From the NCBI GenBank assembly GCA_965284315.1, contig OZ260072.1, positions 1,116,001 to 1,180,000 on the forward strand: DNA of 64,000 nucleotides, given 5' to 3'. The translations under genes and the position numbers were made by a program. This stretch comes from PCRC01 sp017848435 (GTDB lineage Bacteria > Pseudomonadota > Gammaproteobacteria > Burkholderiales > Burkholderiaceae_C). Below, piece after piece: positions 1 through 7,714 of this stretch. Position 1 is the first letter of the stretch. Each line of letters opens with the position of its first letter. The notes beneath the pieces were generated by a model. It saw nothing but the letters and a program-made list of their open reading frames with translations, made no database searches and was not told the origin of the DNA.

Positions 1-1295
1 CGGATTTCACTGCCATGGCCGAGCATCGGAAACAGCAGGTTCACCTGCCCATGCGCGGCGGCGCGCAGAATGGCACGCAGCTGCGTGAGGAACATCGCCG
101 GGTCGGCCAGGCTCCAGCGGATGGCGCGCAGGCCCAGGGCCGGGTTCAGGTGGTTGTCTTCGCGGGCGCTGCGGTCATTGGGTTTGTCGAGCGGTTTGTC
201 GGCCCCCACGTCCACGGTGCGGATGGTGACGGGCAAACCCTGCATGCCATCCACCGCACGCCGGTAGGCGTCGTACTGCTCTTCCTCGCCGGGCAACTTG
301 CCCTTGCGGCCCATGAACAGAAATTCGCTGCGGAACAGGCCAATGCCCACCGCACCGGCATTGACCGCCGCCGCAGCGTCGTCGGGTGATTCGATGTTGG
401 CCAGCAGTTCGATTTTCTGGTCGTCCAGCGTGACGGCGGGCGTGTGGCGCAGGCGCGTGAGCCGCTGCCGCTCGACCTCAAACTGGCGTTGCTTAAAACC
501 GTACTCGGCCAGGATGATGGCCGACGGGTCCACGATGATGATGCCGGCGTCGCCGTCGATGATGACCCAGTCGTCCTGCCGCACCAACTGGCTGGCGCTG
601 CGCGCGCCCACCACGGCCGGGATGTCCATGCTGCGGGCCACGATGGCGGTGTGCGAGGTCTTGCCGCCCACGTCGGTGACGAAACCGGCGAACACGCTTT
701 TCTTGAACTGCAGCATGTCGGCCGGCGACAGGTCGTGCGCGATCAGGATCAGCGGCACGTCGATGGTGTCGTCGAGCAGCAGCTCCTGTTTGGATTTCGG
801 CCTGGCTTCGCGCGGCGGCAAGGGCGGCGCCAGCGGCGACGGTGCGCCCTTCATCGCCCGCAACACCCGCTCGGCGATCTGCTCCAGATCGGCCTTGCGT
901 TCGCGCAGGTACTCGTCTTCCATTTCGTCGAATTGGCGTGAGATCACCTCCAGCTGCGCTGTGAGTGCCCACTCTGCGTTGTAGAGCCGGCTGCCGATCC
1001 ACTGCTTGACACCGCCAATCAGGTCTTCGTCCTGCAACAGCATCAGGTGCACGTCCAGCAGCGCGACCAGTTCCTGCGGCGCGTCCTTGGGCTTCATGCC
1101 GCCCAGCGTTTGCTGCAGCCGGATGATTTCTTCCACCACCTGGTTGCGCGCCAGCCGCACCCGCTCGATCTCGGCGTCCACATCAGCCGCGTCGATGAAG
1201 TAGTGCGCCACATCCACCCGGCTGGACGCGACGATGACGGCACGGCCAATCGCAATGCCGCGCGCAACCGCCAGGCCGTGGATGGAAAAAGTCAT
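1..1295 (-). CDS. ptsI: Phosphoenolpyruvate-protein phosphotransferase (PTS Enzyme I), 3' end cut by window
   Basis: Enzyme I takes phosphate from phosphoenolpyruvate and passes it to HPr in the cytoplasm. The reading frame opens at an ATG whose first base is 1295 (MTFSIHGLAVARG) and runs without a stop off the window edge, so roughly the first 430 residues are present. The phosphohistidine swivel motif GGKTSHTAIVARS is intact, followed by the beginning of the PEP-binding barrel (GLFRSEFLFMGR and the basic segment after it). It is the last visible gene of a minus-strand PTS set, after EIIA and HPr, but an 82-base gap holding a dispersed repeat separates it from HPr. The C-terminal catalytic part, including the active-site Cys region, is outside the window. 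Confidence 0.95.
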   Translation of the reverse strand, partial: MTFSIHGLAVARGIAIGRAVIVASSRVDVAHYFIDAADVDAEIERVRLARNQVVEEIIRLQQTLGGMKPKDAPQELVALLDVHLMLLQDEDLIGGVKQWIGSRLYNAEWALTAQLEVISRQFDEMEDEYLRERKADLEQIAERVLRAMKGAPSPLAPPLPPREARPKSKQELLLDDTIDVPLILIAHDLSPADMLQFKKSVFAGFVTDVGGKTSHTAIVARSMDIPAVVGARSASQLVRQDDWVIIDGDAGIIIVDPSAIILAEYGFKQRQFEVERQRLTRLRHTPAVTLDDQKIELLANIESPDDAAAAVNAGAVGIGLFRSEFLFMGRKGKLPGEEEQYDAYRRAVDGMQGLPVTIRTVDVGADKPLDKPNDRSAREDNHLNPALGLRAIRWSLADPAMFLTQLRAILRAAAHGQVNLLFPMLGHGSEI

Positions 1296-1299
1296 GCCG

Positions 1300-1376
1300 A
1301 CACCGCCGGGCCGCCCCAAGTGGCACAGCCCCCTCGGGAGGCAGTGCACCCCAAGTGGGCAAGCGTGGGGGCCATG
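1300..1376 (-). repeat. Dispersed GC-rich intergenic repeat, family B copy 1
   Basis: This stretch between ptsH and ptsI contains the blocks GCCGGGCCGCCCCAAG, CCCCCTCGGGAGG and GCGTGGGGGCCAT. The same blocks occur in the same order at about 33,960-34,050, and in inverted orientation at about 4,720-4,812. The central CCCCC/GGGG part can fold into a hairpin. It sits inside what would otherwise be one PTS transcription unit. Confidence 0.7.
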
Positions 1377-1377
1377 T

Positions 1378-1647
1378 TCACTCGCCTTCCCCGAACTTGT
1401 CCTGGAACAGCGCCAACAAGGCGTCGAGCGCCTCCTGTTCGCGGTCACCTAGGGTCTCGATCTCCACCGTGCTGCCCAGCCCGGCGGCGAGCATCATGAC
1501 GCCCATGATGCTTTTGGCGTTGACACGGCGTTCGCCCTTGGCGATCCAGACCTCGCAGGGGAAACTGCCCGCCAGCTTGGTCAGCTTGGCAGAAGCGCGT
1601 GCGTGCAGGCCGAGTTTATTGCTGATGGTCGTGGTCGCTTTGGTCAT
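1378..1647 (-). CDS. ptsH: Phosphocarrier protein HPr
   Basis: An 89-residue HPr. His15 in LGLHARASA is the site phosphorylated by Enzyme I, and Ser46 in NAKSIMG is the regulatory serine used by HPr kinase in organisms that have HprK. Length and both motifs match the family closely. It overlaps the 3' end of the upstream EIIA gene by 32 bases, which suggests coupled translation. With EIIA and EI but no sugar permease nearby, the likely role is regulatory, as known for PTS sets of Burkholderiales, rather than sugar uptake. Confidence 0.96.
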   Translation of the reverse strand: MTKATTTISNKLGLHARASAKLTKLAGSFPCEVWIAKGERRVNAKSIMGVMMLAAGLGSTVEIETLGDREQEALDALLALFQDKFGEGE

Positions 1648-2062
1648 GTCGTCGTCGGGCCTGGTTTTGGGGGGCGGTGATCGCCACGGGCATCACGCCC
1701 TGAACGCCACCGGCGAGCGCCCGGCCCACCAAGGTGTCCAGCGGTTCATGGCGGTAGGTGATGGCGCGCAGCAGCATGGGCAGATTCACGCCGGCAATCA
1801 GTTTGTTGTTCAAGCCGTCCACCAGCTTCTGCGCCACATTGCACGGTGTGGCGCCGAACATGTCAGTGAGCACCAGCATCTGCGGCGTGTCCAACTGCGC
1901 CATGGCGATGCGCGCGGTGGCCAGCGACTCTTCGGGCGACAGGTTGGGTTGGATGTCCACCGCCGCAAGGACTGACGCGCTGTCGGGGAACACATGCAGC
2001 ACACTCTGGCGCAAGGCATGGGCCAGCGGGGCGTGCGCGATGATGAGGATGCCAATGGTCAT
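1616..2062 (-). CDS. PTS mannose-family EIIA component (regulatory PTS)
   Basis: A 148-residue EIIA-Man-type protein. The N-terminus MTIGILIIAHAPLA holds the probable phosphoacceptor His10, and the LTDMFGATPCN segment is typical of the mannose/fructose EIIA family (ManX N-terminal domain). No EIIB, EIIC or EIID gene is present in the visible part. In betaproteobacteria this EIIA-HPr-EI set is thought to act as a phosphorylation-based regulatory chain. The C-terminal tail is polar and His/Asp-rich (HDQSDHDHQQ) and is encoded within the start of ptsH. Confidence 0.9.
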   Translation of the reverse strand: MTIGILIIAHAPLAHALRQSVLHVFPDSASVLAAVDIQPNLSPEESLATARIAMAQLDTPQMLVLTDMFGATPCNVAQKLVDGLNNKLIAGVNLPMLLRAITYRHEPLDTLVGRALAGGVQGVMPVAITAPQNQARRRHDQSDHDHQQ

Positions 2063-2074
2063 GAACAGGTCTGA

Positions 2075-2596
2075 TTATGGCAACTTGAGACCGGCAAAAA
2101 AGGTGTTGGCCGCTTCTGGCTGAGGCTTGTCGGCAAACAGGGCCGCCTGGTAGACCTGACTTTCCCTGGCAAACAGGGCCACCTGCGCGGCGACGGGGGA
2201 CCCGTCAGCGCGCTGGCCGCTGAAGCTGGCCCGCACTGCGTTCGGCCAGGGGGTGGCGCCCGGCACGGCCAATGGCAGGTCGGTCGATTGGCTGGTGCGG
2301 GCATTGGCCAGCATGGCCGACTTCCAGGGCCCCAGCAGCGCACCGGCCTCGGCCGGGCTGGCGAGTTGCGCCACCGCCACGGTGAACAGCACGCCACCGG
2401 CCTCGCAGCCCTGCATGCTGACCTCGACCACGCGGTCGGCCACCGGCAGGGAGCGGACCCCTTTGTCGGGTTTGCAAGGCAACAGGGCCACCAGCGGGGC
2501 GTTGTCAAAGCGGGCTTCACGCCAGTTGAAGACCGGGTTGCAGGCACTCAGCAGCGCGGCGGTCAGCAGGGCGAGGCCCCATGTGTCATAACGCAT
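2075..2596 (-). CDS. Hypothetical lipoprotein
   Basis: About 173 residues beginning MRYDTWGLALLTAALLSACNP, a signal peptide with a lipobox (LLSAC) giving a predicted lipidated Cys at residue 20. The rest is a soluble domain without a motif I recognise. I chose this ATG because it places the lipobox directly after the hydrophobic stretch; a longer in-frame extension upstream is GC-rich shadow and overlaps the divergent CoA transferase gene. It lies 12 bases upstream of the PTS EIIA gene on the same strand and may be cotranscribed with it. The function is unknown. Confidence 0.75.
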   Translation of the reverse strand: MRYDTWGLALLTAALLSACNPVFNWREARFDNAPLVALLPCKPDKGVRSLPVADRVVEVSMQGCEAGGVLFTVAVAQLASPAEAGALLGPWKSAMLANARTSQSTDLPLAVPGATPWPNAVRASFSGQRADGSPVAAQVALFARESQVYQAALFADKPQPEAANTFFAGLKLP

Positions 2597-2630
2597 CGGT
2601 CGATTATCGTGTTTGCCCGACAATGCCTTC

Positions 2631-3893
2631 ATGAATTCTCTGGATGGCGTGCGTGTACTGGACCTGTCGCGGGTGCTGGCCGGCCCGTGGTGCACCCAAA
2701 CCCTGGCCGACCTCGGCGCCGACGTGATCAAGGTCGAGCGGCCGCTGGTCAACGGCAGCGGTGGCGACGACACCCGCAGCTGGGGCCCGCCCTTCCTGAA
2801 AGACGACGCGGGCCACGACACCGCCGAAGCCGCCTACTACCTGGGCGCCAACCGCAACAAGCGCTCCCTCACCTGCGACATCTCACAAGCTGCCGGCCAG
2901 CAGCTGATCCGCGACCTGGTGCAGCACTGCGACGTGTTCATCGAGAACTTCAAGGTCGGCGACATGGCACGCTACGGGCTGGACTACGCTGCCCTGCACG
3001 CGCTGAACCCCCGCCTGGTCTACTGCAGCATCACCGGCTTCGGTCAGACAGGCCCCTACCACCAGCGGGCGGGCTACGACTATGCGGTCCAGGCCATGGG
3101 CGGCCTGATGAGCGTGACCGGCGAACGCGACGACCTCGGCGGCGGCCCACAAAAGGTCGGTGTGGCGGTGGCCGACCTGTTCACCGGCATGTACGCCAGC
3201 GTGGCCATCCTCGCGGCACTCCGCCATGCCGAAAAAACCGGCGTCGGCCAACACATCGACATGGCCCTGCTGGACACGCAGGTGGCGATGCTCGCCAACC
3301 TGGGCGCAAATTACCTCGTCAAAGGCGACGGCGTGCCTCCCGGCCGGGCTGGCAACGCCCATGCCAACATCGTGCCCTACCAGGTGTTTGAGGTGCAGCC
3401 ACCGCCAGATGCAGCGCCGGGCACGCGTGACCACCTGATCGTGGCCGTGGGCAACGACGGCCAGTTTGTCCGCTTCTGTGCGGTGCTGGGCATCCCGGAG
3501 CTCGCCACCAACCCACTGTTTGCCAAAAACCAAGACCGGGTGCGCCACCGCAGCACGCTGGTGCCGATTCTGGAGACCTTGCTGCGCAGCCGCACCAAGG
3601 CCGAATGGCTGCCGCTGCTGGAGCAGGCCACCGTGCCCGCCGGCCCCATCAACAGCTTGGCCGAGGTGTTTGCCGACCCGCAGGTGCTGGCACGCGGCAT
3701 GGTGGACGAATGGGCGCACCCGCTGCGTGCCCGCCTGCCGCTGGTGGCCAGCCCGATCCACATGAGCGCCACCCCGGTGCGGCGCGACTTGCCGCCACCG
3801 CTGTTGGGCCAGCACACCGACGCGGTGCTGCGCGACCTGCTGCACACCACCGACGACCAACTCGCTGCGCTGCGCAACAGCGGCACCATTTGA
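2631..3893 (+). CDS. CaiB/BaiF (family III) CoA-transferase
   Basis: About 420 residues. Starts MNSLDGVRVLDLSRVLAGPWC, the hallmark N-terminus of family III CoA transferases, and contains DLGADVIKVE, NRNKRSLTCD, ITGFGQTGPY and a MALLDTQVAML segment with the probable catalytic Asp. These enzymes move CoA between an acyl-CoA and an acid such as formate, oxalate, succinate or carnitine; the substrate cannot be told from sequence. An in-frame TTG at 2613 is a possible earlier start, but ATG 2631 fits family alignments better. It is divergent from the lipoprotein gene, with 34 bases between start codons. Confidence 0.9.
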   Translation: MNSLDGVRVLDLSRVLAGPWCTQTLADLGADVIKVERPLVNGSGGDDTRSWGPPFLKDDAGHDTAEAAYYLGANRNKRSLTCDISQAAGQQLIRDLVQHCDVFIENFKVGDMARYGLDYAALHALNPRLVYCSITGFGQTGPYHQRAGYDYAVQAMGGLMSVTGERDDLGGGPQKVGVAVADLFTGMYASVAILAALRHAEKTGVGQHIDMALLDTQVAMLANLGANYLVKGDGVPPGRAGNAHANIVPYQVFEVQPPPDAAPGTRDHLIVAVGNDGQFVRFCAVLGIPELATNPLFAKNQDRVRHRSTLVPILETLLRSRTKAEWLPLLEQATVPAGPINSLAEVFADPQVLARGMVDEWAHPLRARLPLVASPIHMSATPVRRDLPPPLLGQHTDAVLRDLLHTTDDQLAALRNSGTI

Positions 3894-3977
3894 ACGCCGC
3901 GCCGACCCACGGGCCACCGTTACACTCATGCCGAAACAAGGGGCCTGCCAAAGCCCCACCCACACGAAGGACACCCC

Positions 3978-4718
3978 ATGACATCGCCCGACGCCCCCTA
4001 CCGCATTGACGACCGGGGCATCACCACCGTGGTCCCCAAGCTCTCGGCCAGCACTGTGGCGCAGATGGTGGGCAGCGAACTGCACGACGCCGTGGCACGC
4101 ATGCAAACGGTGATGGACGCTTACATCGAACACCGCAGCCTGAACGACGCACAGGCCGAGCGCCTCTACCTCGCCATTGGCGATGCACGTGAGCTGGCCA
4201 CACGCAGCGCGCTGCTGGCCCGGCTGGCGCGCCACGAAAGCCCGGGGGAAGCCACATTCCAGTCGATCGACGAGCTGCTGGTCAACACCCTGGACGCCCA
4301 GGCCGGTGAACTGGACGAGCGCGGCGTGGGCGTCTTCAGCATGGTCAAGCCCGCTTACGTGATGGCCGACCCGGCCCTGCTGACCGACCTGGTCAAGAGC
4401 GTGGTGGCCTGGTGTGCCGATGTGGGCGTGACCATCGCCTTCGGCACCGACGCACTGGGCGAAGACGGCCATGCGGTGCTCTACGCCAAGATCACCCCCA
4501 CGCCTGACGACGCTGAAACACCCAAACCGATGCGCGACGGCCTTGGCTGGCTGCTGATCAACCAGCTGTGCGAAGCGCTGCAGGCCCATGCCAGCCGTGC
4601 CGTGCTGGCCGGACTGGAGCGCAAACAGGCGGTGGACAACGGCCGCGTGGAGCTGGTGATCAACTTCCAGCCGTTGCCGGAAGGCGTGATGCGCCCCAAG
4701 GAAGACTGGGAAGTCTGA
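3978..4718 (+). CDS. Conserved hypothetical protein, no recognised domain
   Basis: A 246-residue soluble protein beginning MTSPDAPYRIDDRG, preceded by GAAGGA. The first half is rich in predicted helix (ASTVAQMVGSELHDAVARM, then LYLAIGDARELATRSALLA). The second half (LVKSVVAWCADVGVTIAFG, then GWLLINQLCEALQAHASRAVL) loosely recalls a degenerate two-helix plus GHKL-like arrangement as in histidine-kinase cores. The His phosphoacceptor and the N, G1 and G2 boxes are absent, so I do not claim that fold. No signal peptide or membrane segment. It follows the CoA transferase by 84 bases and may be cotranscribed. Confidence 0.75.
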   Translation: MTSPDAPYRIDDRGITTVVPKLSASTVAQMVGSELHDAVARMQTVMDAYIEHRSLNDAQAERLYLAIGDARELATRSALLARLARHESPGEATFQSIDELLVNTLDAQAGELDERGVGVFSMVKPAYVMADPALLTDLVKSVVAWCADVGVTIAFGTDALGEDGHAVLYAKITPTPDDAETPKPMRDGLGWLLINQLCEALQAHASRAVLAGLERKQAVDNGRVELVINFQPLPEGVMRPKEDWEV

Positions 4719-4719
4719 C

Positions 4720-4812
4720 GGGCTCGCCCCCACGCTCCCCACGGCGTGTGGTTCGCTGCCCCCCGTGGGGGCTGGCCTTGCTTGGGGCGGGGCGCTGCGG
4801 CCGTTTCCCCCA
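4720..4812 (+). repeat. Dispersed GC-rich intergenic repeat, family B copy 2
   Basis: Located between two convergent genes, this carries the inverse of the blocks seen at 1,300-1,376 and 33,960-34,050: GCCCCCACGCT, then a perfect GCCCCCCGTGGGGGC hairpin, then CTTGGGGCGGGGCGC. It fills the whole space between the stop of the upstream gene and the stop of the DUF4197 gene. It could act as a bidirectional transcription stop, but there is no T-run. Confidence 0.7.
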
Positions 4813-5532
4813 CTACTTCATCGCACCAAAAACCTTTTTCAGGATCGCGCTGCCGCTGCCCAGCGGGTCCTGGCGGATTTTCTTTTCCTCGTCGCCAATC
4901 ACCACGTACAGGCCGTCCAGCGTTTTGCCGGTGACGTACTGCTGGATGTTGGCGTCTTCCTGCTTGACCAGGCCCATGCTGGCCACGCGGCCTGCCAACT
5001 GGTTGTACTGCGCTGCCAAGCCCACTTTCTCCGTGGCGCGCGTCACCACCGGCAGAAAGGTCTGGCCCAGTGGCACCCGGGTTTTTTCGGCAAAAAACCG
5101 GGTCACCGAGGTCTCGCCGCCGGTCAGGATGTTGCGCGCATCGTTCACATTCATGCTTTTGACGGCGCCCACCAGCAGGTCTTTGCCCATCGGCACCGCG
5201 GTTTCGGCCGCACGGTTCATCGACGTCACCAGCTCGTCAATCCGCTGGCCCTGGCCCAGCGACTTGAGCACTTTGGCCGCCCGGTCCAGAAAACCTGGCA
5301 AGGGGATGCGAACCTTTGGGTTGTTCAGGAATCCATTGTTCTGGCCAAGCAAACCAACGGCGGCCACAGCGCCCTGCTCCAACGCCGCCTTCAGGCCCTG
5401 CCCGGCTTCGGCGTTGGAAATGTCGCTCAGCGCCAGGGCATGGGCCTGCTGCCAGGCGGCGAGCAATGCCAGCGTGGTCAACCCTGCACCCAACGTGTTG
5501 GCCGACAGGCCATTAAACTCTCTGCGATCCAT
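4813..5532 (-). CDS. DUF4197 family protein, exported
   Basis: A 239-residue protein starting MDRREFNGLSANTLGAGLTT with a signal-peptide-like hydrophobic stretch ending ALLAAWQQAHALA. The mature region contains the DUF4197 features ALEQGAVAAVGLLGQNNGFL, RIPLPGF, NDARNILTGGETSVTRFF and QYVTGKTLDGLYVVIGDEE. DUF4197 proteins are periplasmic or envelope proteins of unknown function. The start codon lies only 15 bases from the divergent TlpA-like start, so each gene's promoter must lie within or beyond the other's leader. A longer reading frame upstream of this ATG is not credible because it overlaps the divergent gene. Confidence 0.88.
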   Translation of the reverse strand: MDRREFNGLSANTLGAGLTTLALLAAWQQAHALALSDISNAEAGQGLKAALEQGAVAAVGLLGQNNGFLNNPKVRIPLPGFLDRAAKVLKSLGQGQRIDELVTSMNRAAETAVPMGKDLLVGAVKSMNVNDARNILTGGETSVTRFFAEKTRVPLGQTFLPVVTRATEKVGLAAQYNQLAGRVASMGLVKQEDANIQQYVTGKTLDGLYVVIGDEEKKIRQDPLGSGSAILKKVFGAMK

Positions 5533-5547
5533 AGGAAGCCTTTCACC

Positions 5548-6045
5548 ATGAAACCTGTCATGTACGTGGCCGCCGCAGCGCTGGTGCTGGCGGTGGGTGC
5601 CGGGGTGCTGATCAGCACCACCGACAGCCCCGCGCCAGAGTCTACCTTCGTCCTGCTGGACGGTTCGCGCAAAACCACCGCCGACCTGAAAGGCAAGGTC
5701 ACGCTGGTCAACTTCTGGGCCACCAGCTGCGTCAGCTGCGTGGCCGAAATGCCCAAGCTGATGGCCACCCACGACAAGTACAAGGCGCAGGGCTTTGACA
5801 CACTGGCCGTGGCCATGAGCTACGACCCGCCGAGCTACGTGGTGAACTTTGCCGAAACGCGGAAGCTGCCGTTTGCGGTGGCGATTGACAACACCGGCGC
5901 GGTGGCCAAGGCCTGGGGCGACGTGCGGCTGACACCGACCACCTACATCGTCGACAAGCAGGGCACCATCGTCAAGCGCTACGTCGGCGAGCCCGATTTT
6001 GCCGAGCTGCACCGGCTGATCGAAAAACTGCTGACGCAGGCCTGA
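5548..6045 (+). CDS. TlpA-like membrane-anchored thioredoxin
   Basis: 165 residues with an N-terminal signal anchor (MKPVMYVAAAALVLAVGAGV) and a thioredoxin-fold domain with FWATSCVSCVAEMPKL; the CVSC pair is the redox active site. The cis-Pro loop is RLTPTTYIVD. TlpA/ResA-type proteins reduce disulfides in the periplasm, for example in cytochrome c maturation or oxidative repair. The CxxC spacer (VS) differs from classic thioredoxin (GP). The leader of the divergent DUF4197 gene overlaps its ribosome binding site (AGGAAG). No cytochrome maturation genes are adjacent. Confidence 0.9.
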   Translation: MKPVMYVAAAALVLAVGAGVLISTTDSPAPESTFVLLDGSRKTTADLKGKVTLVNFWATSCVSCVAEMPKLMATHDKYKAQGFDTLAVAMSYDPPSYVVNFAETRKLPFAVAIDNTGAVAKAWGDVRLTPTTYIVDKQGTIVKRYVGEPDFAELHRLIEKLLTQA

Positions 6046-6099
6046 GCGGCATTGGCGGCCTCTGCAGGGCGGTTTTGACTGCCTGGAAGGGCAATCCGG

Positions 6100-6172
6100 C
6101 AATTATTTATGCCAAATTGCCCTCAAGCCTCAGTAGAACCTTGCGGTATAGCTGCTATTTTCATAGCAGACC
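6100..6172 (+). repeat. Dispersed repeat family A, copy 1
   Basis: Intergenic element between two convergent genes. It contains GCCAAATTGCCCTCA, the core CCTCAGTAGAACCT, and ends in the perfect inverted repeat CTGCTAT-TTTC-ATAGCAG. Core and terminal hairpin recur at 21,009, 35,652, 41,596 and, inverted, at 61,511. Confidence 0.7.
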
Positions 6173-6185
6173 GCCGGCGACAAAC

Positions 6186-6692
6186 TTAACCCTTGGCCTG
6201 TGCCAACAGCGTCGCGGCGTCGCTCACTTCAAATTTCCCGGGGCCTTCAACGTTCAGCGCCACGACCTTGCCGTCTTTCACGAGCATGGAGTAGCGGTTG
6301 CTGCGCAGGCCCATGCCGCGCGCGGTCAGGTCGAGTGTCAGGCCGGTGGCCTTGGCGAAGTCGGCGCTGCCGTCGCCCAGCATGCGCACCTTGCCAGCGG
6401 TGTTCTGCTCCCGCGCCCAGGCCCCCATCACGAACGCGTCGTTGACGCTCACGCACCAGATCTCGTCCACGCCGGCGGCCTTGAAATCGCCAAAGTGCGC
6501 CACGTAGCCGGGCACATGCTTGGCCGAGCAGGTGGGCGTGAAGGCGCCTGGCAGCGCAAACAGCGCAATCGTCTTGCCGGCTGTGGCCGCCGCCACAGGC
6601 ACGGCGTTCGGCCCGATGCTGCAACCTTCGCCCTCCACTTCTGAATATTCCATCAGTGTGGCCGCTGGCAAGGTGTCTCCGACTTTGATCAT
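6186..6692 (-). CDS. Peroxiredoxin, Prx5 type
   Basis: A 168-residue redoxin that reduces hydroperoxides. The peroxidatic Cys is in FALPGAFTPTCSAKHVPGY (Cys55), the standard PxxxTxxC arrangement. MIKVGDTLPAATL is a typical Prx5 start, and AGGAGA lies just upstream of that ATG, which decides the start. Additional Cys residues at 24 and in EIWCVSVND could serve as resolving or structural thiols. It is read in the same direction as the S10 ribosomal operon, but a terminator at 6,747-6,773 separates them, so it is probably independently expressed. Confidence 0.92.
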   Translation of the reverse strand: MIKVGDTLPAATLMEYSEVEGEGCSIGPNAVPVAAATAGKTIALFALPGAFTPTCSAKHVPGYVAHFGDFKAAGVDEIWCVSVNDAFVMGAWAREQNTAGKVRMLGDGSADFAKATGLTLDLTARGMGLRSNRYSMLVKDGKVVALNVEGPGKFEVSDAATLLAQAKG

Positions 6693-6746
6693 ATGCTTCT
6701 CCTGAAAGGTCTGTGAACGCGGCGCCCAACAAGGACGCCACAAAGC

Positions 6747-6773
6747 AAAACGACCCACATTGTGGGCCGTTTT
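6747..6773 (-). terminator. Terminator at the end of the S10 ribosomal operon
   Basis: AAAACGACCC and GGGCCGTTTT form a 10-bp stem (one G-U pair on the minus strand) around a 7-base loop, with a short T-run on either strand. It lies 34 bases after the rpsQ stop and before the peroxiredoxin gene, so it should end the ribosomal transcript. Confidence 0.65.
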
Positions 6774-6806
6774 GAAGCAGTGTGCTGACCAGCAGCAAAC
6801 CGGGGT

Positions 6807-7076
6807 TTAAACCGTCTCTGCTTTTTGCACCAGGCGGGAGACCACCCAGTTTTTGGTTTTCGAAATCGGGCGGCTTTCGGTGATCTCGATCACGTCGCCC
6901 AGTTTGTACTCGCCCTTTTCGTCGTGTGCGTGGTACTTGCTGGTTTTGGCAACGATCTTGCCGTACAGCTCGTGCTTCACGCGGCGCTCAATCAGCACCG
7001 TCACGGTCTTGGACCGTTTGTCGCTCACCACTTTGCCAATCAGGCTGCGCTTGAGGGATGTTTTAGCTTCCGTCAT
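6807..7076 (-). CDS. rpsQ: 30S ribosomal protein S17
   Basis: 89 residues, full length for S17. It shows LIGKVVSDKRSKTVTVLIERRVKH and the C-terminal SRPISKTKNWVVSRLV signature. S17 binds 16S rRNA early in 30S assembly. It is the last gene of the cluster here; in most bacteria rplN and the spc genes follow, but a terminator and a peroxiredoxin follow in this window. Confidence 0.97.
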   Translation of the reverse strand: MTEAKTSLKRSLIGKVVSDKRSKTVTVLIERRVKHELYGKIVAKTSKYHAHDEKGEYKLGDVIEITESRPISKTKNWVVSRLVQKAETV

Positions 7077-7085
7077 GTCGGTTCC

Positions 7086-7280
7086 TTATTTGGCAGATTG
7101 CTTCTCGACCAAGATGGTCTTGGCGCGAGCAATGTCACGGCGCGTGTTGCGCAGCGTGGCAGTGTTGTTGAGTTGTTGCGTCGCTTTTTGCATGCGCAGA
7201 CCGAAGTGGGCTTTTTGCAAGGCCTTGACTTCGTTCTTCAGCTCGGCAACGTCTTTGGTACGCAGTTCAGCAGTTTTCAT
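7086..7280 (-). CDS. rpmC: 50S ribosomal protein L29
   Basis: 64 residues, the usual size. It begins MKTAELRTKDVAELKNEVK and has the helical-hairpin composition of L29, including the FGLRMQKATQQLNNTATLRNTRR region. It sits at the ribosomal tunnel exit next to L23 and helps dock trigger factor and SRP. It is placed in the standard order between rplP and rpsQ, 9 bases before rpsQ. Confidence 0.97.
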   Translation of the reverse strand: MKTAELRTKDVAELKNEVKALQKAHFGLRMQKATQQLNNTATLRNTRRDIARAKTILVEKQSAK

Positions 7281-7295
7281 GTCTTGTTCTCCTGA

Positions 7296-7712
7296 TCACT
7301 GACCAATCATGCGTGCGACGAACGTCGTGCGCAGCGGCAGCTTGGCCGCAGCCAGGCGAAACGCTTCGCGCGCCAGTTCTTCGGGCACACCAACAATCTC
7401 ATACAGCACTTTGCCGGGCTGGATTTCAGCCACGTAGTACTCAGGGTTGCCCTTACCGTTACCCATGCGAACTTCGGCAGGTTTCTGCGAAATCGGCTTG
7501 TCCGGGAAGATGCGGATCCAGATGCGGCCGCCACGCTTCACGTGACGGGAGATCGCACGGCGTGCGGCCTCGATCTGGCGGGCCGTCAGACGGCCTCGGT
7601 CGGTGGACTTCAGACCGAAATCACCGAACGCCACCGTGTTGCCACGGGTTGCGATGCCGGTGTTGCGGCCCTTCTGCTCTTTGCGGTATTTGCGACGAGC
7701 GGGTTGCAGCAT
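7296..7712 (-). CDS. rplP: 50S ribosomal protein L16
   Basis: 138 residues. MLQPARRKYRKEQKGRNTG and the GGRIWIRIFPDKPISQKPAEVRMGNGKG block are diagnostic. L16 contacts the A-site tRNA elbow region of the 50S subunit. The Arg of the RMGNGKG loop, hydroxylated by RoxA/YcfD enzymes in some bacteria, is present. It lies directly after rpsC with a 2-base gap. Confidence 0.97.
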   Translation of the reverse strand: MLQPARRKYRKEQKGRNTGIATRGNTVAFGDFGLKSTDRGRLTARQIEAARRAISRHVKRGGRIWIRIFPDKPISQKPAEVRMGNGKGNPEYYVAEIQPGKVLYEIVGVPEELAREAFRLAAAKLPLRTTFVARMIGQ

Positions 7713-7714
7713 AG

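Noticed and set aside
2883..4742. 619-codon minus-strand frame opposite the CoA transferase and the orphan gene
   Set aside because: Antisense to a recognisable CaiB-type gene; no motif.
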